This document shows positions 42,124-50,445 of a stretch of DNA of 64,000 nt, one piece after another. The DNA comes from Pedobacter hiemivivus (GTDB lineage: Bacteria; Bacteroidota; Bacteroidia; Sphingobacteriales; Sphingobacteriaceae). The notes below the pieces were generated by a model. The model worked only from the letters and a program-made list of their open reading frames with translations, was not told the DNA's origin and ran no database searches. The stretch covers positions 1 to 64,000 of the forward strand of contig NZ_SJSM01000002.1 of assembly GCF_004331685.1 (NCBI RefSeq), given 5' to 3'. The stretch's first letter is position 1. Every line of letters starts with the position of its first letter. The position numbers were made by a program, and so were the translations under genes.

Positions 42124-45057
42124 TTAGTAACCAAAAATCTGTGTAAGTGATAATTTGGTAACAGGTCCAAACTTCTGCATGTCCTCAGGTTTTGCATTTT
42201 TCTCTGAAGCAACAATGCAATAAGTATAAGGCTTGTTGGCTACATTCTTTTCATGAAATGATTTAATATCACCAAACGTCAATGGCTTTAAGCCAGCATA
42301 TGCATCGATTCTAGAATCGTGGTCGAAGCCTATTTTTTTATCGGTAAAATAAGCACCAATAATATCATCCTTGGTAATTCTACTCGTTTCAATCGCATTT
42401 AATGCATTGTATTTCGAAGCCTCAAAAGCTTTATCAGTCTGAGGTAGAACGTTCAGCAATTCGTTCATCCCTTTAACAGCGTCATTCATCTTATCAGCCT
42501 GACAGCCCACATAAGCTACCATCGCATATTGCTTTTCCTTTTTGTCTGGAGCAGAGAATACCGCGAAAGTGGAATAAGCCAGTGCTTTCGACTCCCTTAT
42601 GGTTTGGAAAACTACAGAGCCCATACCGCCGCCAAAATAACTGTTAAATAAAGTTACCTTAGGTGTCCAGGTAGGCGTGTATAAACCGCCATTACGTACC
42701 CAACGGATCTCTGACTGTACCATGTCGTAATCAGCAAAATAAACCTGATTTTCCGTGTTGTTGGCATAAGAGAATTTACTAGCAGGAGCCTCAGGACTGA
42801 ATTCCTTAGGTAGATTATGTAATTTACCAATAGTTGTAGTAAATGTGTTTAGGTGTTGCGGACCATAATAGGTAATGGTGTGCTTGTAGTTGTTAATGTT
42901 ATGTAAAATGTCCAGCAATTGAGTTGAAGTCATGTTTTTCACCTCTTCGTTGCTCATTGTATGGTTAAAAGGATTACTTGCGCCATATTGTGCATAACTT
43001 GTTAACCCATTAAGGATTGCCGTTTTGTTGAGCTTATTGTTCTCTCTTGATTTTAAGAGGCGACTTTTAAGTTCTACAAGCGCTTGCTCATTAGGCTTAC
43101 AATTGGCAAAAATATGCTCAACCAAACTCACCGCCTTGTCAAAGTTTTCCTGCAGTCCAGTTATGGTAATAGAAGTAGTTTCATTACCTACGTTAAAGCT
43201 ATAGTTACAAGCAATGTTGTAAAACTCTTTGCTAATCTGCTCTGCTGTGTATTTATCTGTGCTCAAAAAAGTTAAGTATTGGGCAGCATAAGGCTGTAAC
43301 TTATTGTTCCATGCACCCATGTCGAAACGGTAGGTTAGGTTAAAGATGCTATTGTCTTTATTTTGAACAGCAATAACCTCAGCAATGCCTGATTTTCCAA
43401 AATCTAAATCTTTTTTGTAATCCAAAAATTTAGGGGAAATAGGATTAACCGGCATTGATTGTAAGTTTTTTGCAAAGTCTGATGTCTCAGCAGCATTTGT
43501 GTTTACCGGAGTGATAACTGGTTTTTCAACCTTAACAATGTTTTTGTCTTCACCTTTGTGTTTGTAGACAACAACATAATTGTCTTTAAAAAACTGATTG
43601 GCAAAGTCTGTGATTTGTTTCTTAGTCACTTTGGCCATAGCATCAGGGCTGCCTAATGATTTGTCCCAATTTACTCCACGGTTAAGAATAAACTCATTGG
43701 TGATACTTTCAACGCGGAAGTCGTTTTTGTCGAAAGCTTGCAAAAGTCCGAGCTTACTATTTGCCACAGTCGCTTTAATCAGACTTTCATCAAAGTTTCC
43801 TTTTTTAAGGATGTTAATCTGATCCAGTAATAATTGTTGTGCCTGTTCTAGACTTTGTCCTTGTTTAGGTTGCGCCGAGAGCGTAAAAATGCCATAATCC
43901 TTCATCTGTTGATACCCGGCTCCCGCACCTAAAACTTTTTGTTGTTTATTTAAGTTGATATCCAATAAACCAGCTTTTCCATTAGATAGAATGCTGGAAA
44001 TCAAATCCAGTAACATGCTCTGTGTGGTGTTTTGTGCAAAACCTCTATAGGATAGTCTTACACTTTCTGCACTAGGGCCATAGATGTCTACCTTCTGTAC
44101 CTTTGTAAGCGGTTTTTCAGGAGCTGGATTGTAAAGCGAAAGCGGCTTTGGTTTCATATAGGCAAACGATTTGTCTACCTTTTTAATCATCTCATCTGGA
44201 TTAAAATCACCAGATAAAGCGATGATCATATTGTTGGGTACATAATACTTGTTATAGTATTTTCCGATCTCTACCAGCGATGGGTTTTTTAAATGCTCAA
44301 TAGTCCCAATCGTGGTTTGTTGTCCATAATTGTGAGTAGGGAACAACAATGCTCCAGTTTGCTCATTTATCTTCCAGGAATCGTCATCTAGTCCACGGTT
44401 CTTTTCTTCGTATACGGCTTCCAGCTCAGTGTGGAAGATACGGAAGATTGGATTGCGGAAACGTTCGGCCTGAAGCGCAAGAAACTGATCTGTAGCATTG
44501 GCAGGAAAATCCTCATTGTAAACTGTTTCTTCGTACCAGGTATGGGCATTGGTAGACTGACCGCCAATTGCTTTCATCATTTTATCATACTCATTGGCAA
44601 TAGAGTAATTAGAGGCCAGGCCTGATGTTTTGTCAATCTCAGCATAAATCGCTTTGCGTTTTGCAGGATCAGTAGTATCATGATACTGCTCATAAAGTGC
44701 CGAAATCTTATCTAGTAATGGTTTTTCTTTAGCAAAGTCCATGGTGCCAAACTTATCCGTTCCTTTAAATAATAGATGCTCCAGATAATGGGCTAGACCT
44801 GTTGCCGTATGGGGATCGTTGTTGCTACCCGCTCTTACCGCAAGACGAAATTCAATGATTGGTTCCTTGGTGTTTTGCGAAAGTACTACTGTTAGTCCAT
44901 TCTTTAAGGTGTAGAAACGGGCTTTTGTAGGGTCATTAGTTACGTACTTATAGGTGTAGCCTCCTGATGATGCCGTTTTCCATTGGTAGGCGGATTGCGC
45001 CATTAAGCTCGAACCTGTTATCAGCAAACAGACAAGCAACAGTAATTTTTTTTTCAT
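42124..45057 (-). CDS. M16 family zinc metallopeptidase (two-domain)
   Basis: The 977-residue protein has a signal peptide (cleavage near SSLMAQ). The inverted zinc motif HYLEH (His90, Glu93, His94) is followed about 80-120 residues later by ELEAVYEEKNRG, which supplies the third ligand. A second, inactive M16 half follows the linker, with RVESITNEF in the first half and GGGMGSVVFQTIRESKALAYS near the end. It is a periplasmic or surface insulinase-like peptidase of unknown substrate. Confidence 0.92.
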   Translation of the reverse strand: MKKKLLLLVCLLITGSSLMAQSAYQWKTASSGGYTYKYVTNDPTKARFYTLKNGLTVVLSQNTKEPIIEFRLAVRAGSNNDPHTATGLAHYLEHLLFKGTDKFGTMDFAKEKPLLDKISALYEQYHDTTDPAKRKAIYAEIDKTSGLASNYSIANEYDKMMKAIGGQSTNAHTWYEETVYNEDFPANATDQFLALQAERFRNPIFRIFHTELEAVYEEKNRGLDDDSWKINEQTGALLFPTHNYGQQTTIGTIEHLKNPSLVEIGKYYNKYYVPNNMIIALSGDFNPDEMIKKVDKSFAYMKPKPLSLYNPAPEKPLTKVQKVDIYGPSAESVRLSYRGFAQNTTQSMLLDLISSILSNGKAGLLDINLNKQQKVLGAGAGYQQMKDYGIFTLSAQPKQGQSLEQAQQLLLDQINILKKGNFDESLIKATVANSKLGLLQAFDKNDFRVESITNEFILNRGVNWDKSLGSPDAMAKVTKKQITDFANQFFKDNYVVVYKHKGEDKNIVKVEKPVITPVNTNAAETSDFAKNLQSMPVNPISPKFLDYKKDLDFGKSGIAEVIAVQNKDNSIFNLTYRFDMGAWNNKLQPYAAQYLTFLSTDKYTAEQISKEFYNIACNYSFNVGNETTSITITGLQENFDKAVSLVEHIFANCKPNEQALVELKSRLLKSRENNKLNKTAILNGLTSYAQYGASNPFNHTMSNEEVKNMTSTQLLDILHNINNYKHTITYYGPQHLNTFTTTIGKLHNLPKEFSPEAPASKFSYANNTENQVYFADYDMVQSEIRWVRNGGLYTPTWTPKVTLFNSYFGGGMGSVVFQTIRESKALAYSTFAVFSAPDKKEKQYAMVAYVGCQADKMNDAVKGMNELLNVLPQTDKAFEASKYNALNAIETSRITKDDIIGAYFTDKKIGFDHDSRIDAYAGLKPLTFGDIKSFHEKNVANKPYTYCIVASEKNAKPEDMQKFGPVTKLSLTQIFGY

Positions 45058-45166
45058 TAGAATAAGTTATTTGTTAGTTTTTTAAGCTACTATAGTTTTC
45101 GTAACTCATTTCAAATATAAGTTGAATGCTAAACTTTTTGTTCGAATTCTTGTACTTTTACGGCTA

Positions 45167-45195
45167 CAAAAGTAGTTTGTTAAGTATTTCATCAA
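45167..45195 (-). promoter_or_regulatory. Promoter of the M16 peptidase gene
   Basis: On the minus strand TTG (45195-45193), an 18-base spacer and TACTTTTG (45174-45167) match the Bacteroidetes consensus. It lies about 110 bases before the ATG at 45057. The divergent surE start is 33 bases to the right. Confidence 0.55.
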
Positions 45196-45227
45196 GAATG
45201 GTGAATATGGCATATTAATATACACAC

Positions 45228-46049
45228 ATGAAGAAAGAAAATTCAAGACCCAATATTTTAGTAGTGAATGATGATGGTATTACAGCACCAGGAATTAAAA
45301 ACCTGATTGAGGTAATGATGGAGTTGGGAAATGTGGTGGTTGTGGCACCTGATGGGCCGCAGTCGGGTATGGGACATGCCATTACTATAGGAAAACCATT
45401 GCGTTTTGACCGGGTTGATCTGTACCCAGGTGTAGAAATGTACAAATGCTCGGGTACGCCGGTGGATTGTGTAAAACTGGCTGTAAATAAAATATTTAAA
45501 GGTAAAAAGCCTGATCTTTGTGTATCTGGTATCAACCATGGTTTAAATAATTCTATCAACGTAATATATTCTGGAACAATGTCGGCTGCCGTAGAAGGTG
45601 CAATCGAAAATATTCCATCAGTAGGTTTTTCATTAGATGATTTTTCTGAGCAAGCAGACTTTAGTCACTGTAAAAGATTTATCAAAACTATTGCCTTACA
45701 GGTACTGGAACATGGATTGCCACAGGCTACATTGTTAAATGTGAATTTCCCTAATGGGGCCGACTTGAAAGGTATTAAAATTTGCAGACAGGCGAATGCC
45801 AAATGGGCTGAAGAATTTGATGAACGTAAAGATCCGCACAATCGCTCCTATTATTGGCTTACTGGTGTATTCCAAAACAATGATAAGGGTGAGGATACAG
45901 ACGTATGGGCATTGGATAATGGATATGTATCGGTAGTTCCGGTACAGTTTGATCTTACTGCACATCACGCTATTCCGGTATTGAACAGCTGGACTTTCGA
46001 TGTTCCACCTGCTGTTGTAGCTGCACCCGATGGGCCTTCACTTGGATAA
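45228..46049 (+). CDS. surE: 5'/3'-nucleotidase SurE
   Basis: The 273-residue protein has the SurE metal-binding motif LVVNDDGITAPGI with Asp15 and Asp16, plus APDGPQSGMGHAIT, CSGTPVDCVKLA and the SGINHGLNNSINVIYSGTMSAAVEG block. It dephosphorylates nucleoside monophosphates and helps survival in stationary phase. It is followed at once by a small membrane protein gene and lpxB. Confidence 0.95.
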   Translation: MKKENSRPNILVVNDDGITAPGIKNLIEVMMELGNVVVVAPDGPQSGMGHAITIGKPLRFDRVDLYPGVEMYKCSGTPVDCVKLAVNKIFKGKKPDLCVSGINHGLNNSINVIYSGTMSAAVEGAIENIPSVGFSLDDFSEQADFSHCKRFIKTIALQVLEHGLPQATLLNVNFPNGADLKGIKICRQANAKWAEEFDERKDPHNRSYYWLTGVFQNNDKGEDTDVWALDNGYVSVVPVQFDLTAHHAIPVLNSWTFDVPPAVVAAPDGPSLG

Positions 46050-46051
46050 TT

Positions 46052-46333
46052 ATGACATTAGGAAATCGGTTAGCGCAAATTAAAGATTCTGTATTTACAG
46101 GCTTGGGTATCGGATTACTGATACCCGGAGTCTTACTTGCTATAGTTTGGTACCTGATGCATAAGTTTGCTTTTTTGGCAAAGGCCGATTTATTATTGAT
46201 CGGATGTATTGCTGTAAATGCGGGACTAATGCATTACTTTTTTAAATTAAATAAGGACAATATTGGCCGTGGCATTATCAGTGCTACTTTTCTTTGGGCC
46301 TTTGCATTCTTTTTTTATAAAATAACCCAATAA
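46052..46333 (+). CDS. Small membrane protein between surE and lpxB
   Basis: The 93-residue product has three hydrophobic stretches (LGIGLLIPGVLLAIVWYLM, LLLIGCIAVNAGLMHYF and GIISATFLWAFAFFFYK), suggesting three membrane helices. I do not recognise a family. It starts two bases after surE, and its stop overlaps the lpxB start (TAATG). It belongs to the same operon and may help envelope assembly, but nothing proves this. Confidence 0.65.
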   Translation: MTLGNRLAQIKDSVFTGLGIGLLIPGVLLAIVWYLMHKFAFLAKADLLLIGCIAVNAGLMHYFFKLNKDNIGRGIISATFLWAFAFFFYKITQ

Positions 46334-47448
46334 TGAGGTATTATATAGTAGCAGGAGAAGCTTCAGGTGATTTGCACGGTGCTAATTTAATGAAAGCGCT
46401 AAAGGCGGAAGATTCAAATGCTGAATTTAGGTATTATGGGGGCAATAAAATGCTGGCCGAAGGTGGAGTATTGGATAAGCATTATGCGGAAATGGCCTTT
46501 ATGGGTTTCACCGAAGTGCTTTTAAATCTACGCACCATTTTTAAAAACCTAAAGGCCTGTAAGGCTGCTATACTGGCTTATAAACCAGATGTGTTAATTC
46601 TTATTGATTTTCCGGGTTTTAATTTAAAGATTGCGGAGTTTGCTAAGGCGAATGACATTAAGGTTTGCTACTATATTTCACCAAAGGTTTGGGCTTGGAA
46701 CCAGAAACGCGTACTTAAAATAAAACGAATAGTTGATAAGCTGTTCTGTATTTTGCCTTTTGAAGTTGATTTCTATAAGAGCTGGGGGATGGAGGTAGAT
46801 TACGTAGGTAATCCATTGCTGGATGAAATTGCCCAGTTTACCCCGGACTCTGAGTTCCGCAAAAAATACCAGCTTGAAAAGGATGTTATTGCCTTGTTGC
46901 CAGGTAGCCGTAAACAGGAAATAGAGCGATTACTCCCGGATATGCTTAGTGTTACACAAAGTTTCCCTGATTGTCATTTTGTGGTTGCTGCGGCACCGAG
47001 TTTTGACGAGACTTATTACCGACAGTTTATTAAAACTGATAATGTGACACTGGTTTTTGCACAAACTTATAACCTGCTTCATGTAGCCAAAGCGGCAATT
47101 GTTGCATCAGGTACAGCTACACTTGAAACTGCTTTGTTTCATGTGCCCCAAGTTGTAGTTTACCGTGGCGGTGCTATCTCTGTCGCGATAGCGCGGGCAT
47201 TGGTCAAAATCAGGTTTATATCCCTCGTTAATTTAATCATGGATAGGGCTGTAGTTACGGAGTTGATCCAGAATGATTGTAATACGACCAATATTACCCG
47301 TGTGCTTAAGGGGATTCTAAATGGGGCCGAAAGAGCTCAGATGCTTAGTGATTATAATGAGCTCTCTGCAAAAATGGGTACAGCTGGAGCATCAGGACGT
47401 ACTGCTAAACTCATTCTCAACTATTTGGCAACGCTCTCCAACAAGTAA
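46333..47448 (+). CDS. lpxB: Lipid-A-disaccharide synthase
   Basis: The 371-residue glycosyltransferase joins UDP-2,3-diacylglucosamine and lipid X in lipid A synthesis. Motifs are GEASGDLHGANLM, FMGFTEVLLNL, LIDFPGFNLKIA, YYISPKVWAWNQKR, LPGSRKQEI and ASGTATLETALF. All match LpxB. Its 3' end overlaps the convergent thioesterase gene by 57 bases, which is unusual. Confidence 0.95.
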   Translation: MRYYIVAGEASGDLHGANLMKALKAEDSNAEFRYYGGNKMLAEGGVLDKHYAEMAFMGFTEVLLNLRTIFKNLKACKAAILAYKPDVLILIDFPGFNLKIAEFAKANDIKVCYYISPKVWAWNQKRVLKIKRIVDKLFCILPFEVDFYKSWGMEVDYVGNPLLDEIAQFTPDSEFRKKYQLEKDVIALLPGSRKQEIERLLPDMLSVTQSFPDCHFVVAAAPSFDETYYRQFIKTDNVTLVFAQTYNLLHVAKAAIVASGTATLETALFHVPQVVVYRGGAISVAIARALVKIRFISLVNLIMDRAVVTELIQNDCNTTNITRVLKGILNGAERAQMLSDYNELSAKMGTAGASGRTAKLILNYLATLSNK

Positions 47449-47961
47449 CAGCCTACATTGTTCGTCTTTTTCCGGAATATTTACATCGTTCAAGTCCTTT
47501 CGGTATTGTCGCCTAATGTCGATTCTACTTTTAGCTTCGATAAACCGTCTTACCTGCTCCCTGTTTTCCAATATCAGGCCCGGTACCTGCACGGGTTGAT
47601 TATTGTCATCTTTGGCCACCATGGTAAAATAGCAGGTGTTGGTATGCTTAACCGCGTTAGTTTTAACGTTTTCAGAAATTACTCGTATCCCCACTACCAC
47701 CGATGTGTTTCCTACATAGTTTATAGAAGCCATTAAGGATACCAATTCTCCAACTTCAACAGGCGCTAAAAAATTAACGGTATCAATAGAGGCGGTTACG
47801 CAGTAATTGCCAGCATGTTTTGCTGCACAGACATAAGCAACCTTATCCATCAAGGAAAGTAAAGTGCCCCCATGTATCTTTCCGCCAAAGTTGGCATAAG
47901 CGGGAATCATCAATTCTGTAAGTACGGTTTCCGAAAAAAGTACTGGTTTATAATTTTCCAT
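47392..47961 (-). CDS. Hotdog-fold acyl-CoA thioesterase
   Basis: The 189-residue protein begins METxxVLFSET-like (MENYKPVLFSETVLTELM). It has the 4HBT-family core NFGGKIHGGTLLSLMDKVAYV, VTASIDTVNFLAPVEVGEL and TNTCYFTMVAKD. These residues fit acyl-CoA thioesterases of the YciA/BACH type. A C-terminal extension of about 50 residues, RRFIEAKSRIDIRRQY and beyond, runs into the lpxB 3' end. The cellular substrate is unknown. Confidence 0.88.
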   Translation of the reverse strand: MENYKPVLFSETVLTELMIPAYANFGGKIHGGTLLSLMDKVAYVCAAKHAGNYCVTASIDTVNFLAPVEVGELVSLMASINYVGNTSVVVGIRVISENVKTNAVKHTNTCYFTMVAKDDNNQPVQVPGLILENREQVRRFIEAKSRIDIRRQYRKDLNDVNIPEKDEQCRLLLVGERCQIVENEFSSTS

Positions 47962-47985
47962 TTAGTTTTGCTAGTTAAATTGCTA

Positions 47986-49590
47986 TTAGTGTTTGTTTAA
48001 TCTTGCCTCTTCAAGGTCAAGATTCTCTTCCATATCTCTCAGTACTTCGTGGTCATATTTCTTTGTAGCTTTCATTTTCTTCAGCCCTTTTCTTCTTAAA
48101 GCAACCAATTCCAGCATAATTTTTCTGTATAGTTTTCTTACCGATGTAACCTCTTCTTTCTGAGTTTGCTCAAGCAAGGTGCGCTCCGTAGCATTTATAC
48201 TTCTCTCAAGCTGCTCTTTAATTCGGGAAATAGTTTCAAATTGACTCATTTCTGAGCTGTATTTGTCGTTCAGGAAACTTACACAATCCTTAGCCAGTTG
48301 TAAACGGATCGATTCCATCTGCTCATCTTCAGGGATATGCTCGTCTACTTCTTCGATTTTTAAGAGTCTAAGAAAAATAGGCAGTGTTAATCCTTGAAAT
48401 ACAAGTGTTATCAGTATCACCACAAAAGTGATAAATAAAATCATATTGCGATGTGGAAAAGGCTCGCCTGTATTTAAGGTGAGGGGAATTGCTAATGCGG
48501 AGGCCAAGGAAACTACACCTCTCATACCTGCCCAACCTATGATGAACGGAAGCTTAAAACCTGGGCTAGTTTCTTTTTTTCTGATTCGGGGACTTAAAAA
48601 TCTTGGAATAAAGGCGGAAGCATAGACCAAAACGATTCGGACAATGATCACAATTAAGCTTATGATTAGGGCATATTTAATCGCTTCCCCCATAGAATAA
48701 CCTTCCAATCCATTCACAATTACAGGCAGCTCTAATCCAATGAGGATAAATACAAAACCATTTAAAAGAAAACCTACTGTAGCCCAAACTTCTTTTCCCT
48801 GTATACGGGTATGGTAGTTTAGAAAATCACCAGATCGGAATGATAAAAATAGTCCACCGCTAACCACAGCCAGTACACCCGACCAATGGAACTCCTCTGC
48901 TACTATATACATCAGGTAAGGGGCAATTAGGGTAATCGGAGTGGTAATGCTTGATGATTTTGCCCAGTACCTTAATACAATATAAAGCAAGTGGGCAATA
49001 GCTAATCCTACTATTATACCCATTACAGCTAAAATAAAGAAGTCGGTAGCTGCTTTTTGGAGCACAAATTGTCCCGTTAATATAGACGCTAAAGCAAATC
49101 TAAATACGGTTAAAGAAGCTGCATCATTAACGAGACTTTCGCCCTCCAGTATTGTTAGTCCTCGTTTAGGCATTTTAAGGCCTTTTAAAACCGAAGTCGC
49201 AGCAACGGCATCTGGAGGAGAGATGATACCGCCTAGTAAAAAGCCAAATGCTAATGTAAAGCCCGGTATAATGCTGACCGAGAAATAGGCAATGGCAAGG
49301 GAGGTGATTAAAACTAAAGCAAATCCAAGAGAGAAGATGGATCTTCTCCATTTCCAGAACTCATTCCATGAAGTATACCATGCCGCTTCAAATAACAAGG
49401 GCGGTAAGAAAATAAGGAATACAATATCAGGATTGATGTTTATCGAGGGAATGCCAGGGATAAAGCTAATTCCCAGACCACCAATGACAAGAAAAATGGG
49501 ATAGGAGATTTTCCAGTGCTGACTCAACAAGAAAAGAAGAGCCATAGCAAAAAACAATGCAAGAATTAAAAGGAGGTTCGCATGTATCAT
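47986..49590 (-). CDS. Na+/H+ antiporter, CPA1 family
   Basis: The 534-residue protein has about twelve membrane helices in residues 1-400. It includes the CPA1 ion-site region LLGGIISPPDAVAATSVLKGL and LEGESLVNDAASLTVFRFAL, with GWAGMRGVVSLASALAIPL later. A cytoplasmic tail of about 130 residues is helical and charged. It should exchange Na+ or K+ for protons at the inner membrane. It is separated from the thioesterase by 24 bases. Confidence 0.92.
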   Translation of the reverse strand: MIHANLLLILALFFAMALLFLLSQHWKISYPIFLVIGGLGISFIPGIPSININPDIVFLIFLPPLLFEAAWYTSWNEFWKWRRSIFSLGFALVLITSLAIAYFSVSIIPGFTLAFGFLLGGIISPPDAVAATSVLKGLKMPKRGLTILEGESLVNDAASLTVFRFALASILTGQFVLQKAATDFFILAVMGIIVGLAIAHLLYIVLRYWAKSSSITTPITLIAPYLMYIVAEEFHWSGVLAVVSGGLFLSFRSGDFLNYHTRIQGKEVWATVGFLLNGFVFILIGLELPVIVNGLEGYSMGEAIKYALIISLIVIIVRIVLVYASAFIPRFLSPRIRKKETSPGFKLPFIIGWAGMRGVVSLASALAIPLTLNTGEPFPHRNMILFITFVVILITLVFQGLTLPIFLRLLKIEEVDEHIPEDEQMESIRLQLAKDCVSFLNDKYSSEMSQFETISRIKEQLERSINATERTLLEQTQKEEVTSVRKLYRKIMLELVALRRKGLKKMKATKKYDHEVLRDMEENLDLEEARLNKH

Positions 49591-49651
49591 TTTTTAAAAA
49601 TAAGCAATTGAACTTTCTTTTTACGCTTTTTTTAAGGGGGTAAGGCTGTGT

Positions 49652-50020
49652 TTATGCATACAGGGTTTCCTTATCTAGTAATTCTTCATGTTGCACCATG
49701 TAGCTTAAAGAAGCTTTTACAAGTTCATTAAGGTTAACGCCTTTCTTTTTAGCTAGCAGTGCAGAATCTTGATGAAGCTTTTCAGAAACTCTTACATTAA
49801 AAGAACCCTTGTATGTTTTGTTGGGTTTTTTTCCTAATTCTTTGCAGGTTTTCAAGTAATCGATTATAGCGTCTTTAAAAGCTGACTCTAACTCATTCAC
49901 AGAAGCCCCTTCAAAAGTTACTAAATCATTTATTCCGTGTATTTTGCCAAAAAAAACACGGTCTTCTGCGCTAAACTCTACAGAGCCTATATATCCTTCG
50001 TATTCAAAATAGTTTTTCAT
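49652..50020 (-). CDS. hicB: HicB-family antitoxin
   Basis: The 122-residue protein has a partial RNase H-like HicB domain (YEGYIGSVEFSAEDRVFFGKI and VTFEGASVNELESAFKDAI) and a C-terminal ribbon-helix-helix part (FNVRVSEKLHQDSALLAKKKGVNLNELV). It should bind and neutralise HicA and repress the operon. It overlaps hicA by 17 bases in the order hicA-hicB. Confidence 0.92.
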   Translation of the reverse strand: MKNYFEYEGYIGSVEFSAEDRVFFGKIHGINDLVTFEGASVNELESAFKDAIIDYLKTCKELGKKPNKTYKGSFNVRVSEKLHQDSALLAKKKGVNLNELVKASLSYMVQHEELLDKETLYA

Positions 50021-50264
50021 AGTGCTGATTAAGTTGTTGTTTAATTAAATCAATTTGGTAACCCTTTAAAATATTGCTGGGATGTGGTTCATGTATACTT
50101 ATAACATCCTTATATTGATTTGCAAATTTTCTTCTGGATCCGCCAGTTTTACCTTTGTTTATTTCTTGAAAGCCATAATGGGTTAATATTTTGGTGGCCT
50201 CTTGCCAGGTAAAGTCTTTTGGTTTCGAATATAATCGTGCTAATAGCTTCTCTATTTTGCTCAT
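50004..50264 (-). CDS. hicA: HicA-family mRNA interferase toxin
   Basis: ATG 50264 (MSKIEKLLARLY) is preferred to the upstream ATG 50276. The 86-residue protein has the HicA dsRNA-binding-like fold: WQEATKILTHYGF, then TGGSRRKF and HEPHPSNILKGYQ. The usual catalytic histidine of the GSHH motif is replaced (GGSRRKF), as in one HicA subfamily, so activity may rely on the later HEPHP. Antitoxin HicB follows with an overlap. Confidence 0.9.
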   Translation of the reverse strand: MSKIEKLLARLYSKPKDFTWQEATKILTHYGFQEINKGKTGGSRRKFANQYKDVISIHEPHPSNILKGYQIDLIKQQLNQHYEKLF

Positions 50265-50284
50265 ACAAATATACAATTAGTTTT

Positions 50285-50303
50285 GTAACTAAAAAATAGT
50301 TAC
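50285..50303. promoter_or_regulatory. Inverted repeat upstream of hicA (possible HicB operator)
   Basis: GTAACTA (50285-50291) and TAGTTAC (50297-50303) form a perfect 7-base inverted repeat around five A. It sits 21 bases before the hicA start, in the right place for autorepression by the RHH-type HicB. A CAAATATA box (TATATTTG on the minus strand) at 50266-50273 lies too close to the start to be a usual -7 site. Confidence 0.45.
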
Positions 50304-50445
50304 TTGTGGTTTTGCCCCTATTTTTATTAATGATGCTAATCTATACCTAAAGCTTATTACGTTGGGTGAAGAGTTGTTGATTAAATTTTTGGTCGACATA
50401 GGGGTAAACTTTAAACTCGGTGTCATAAGGGGAAACCAACTCATA

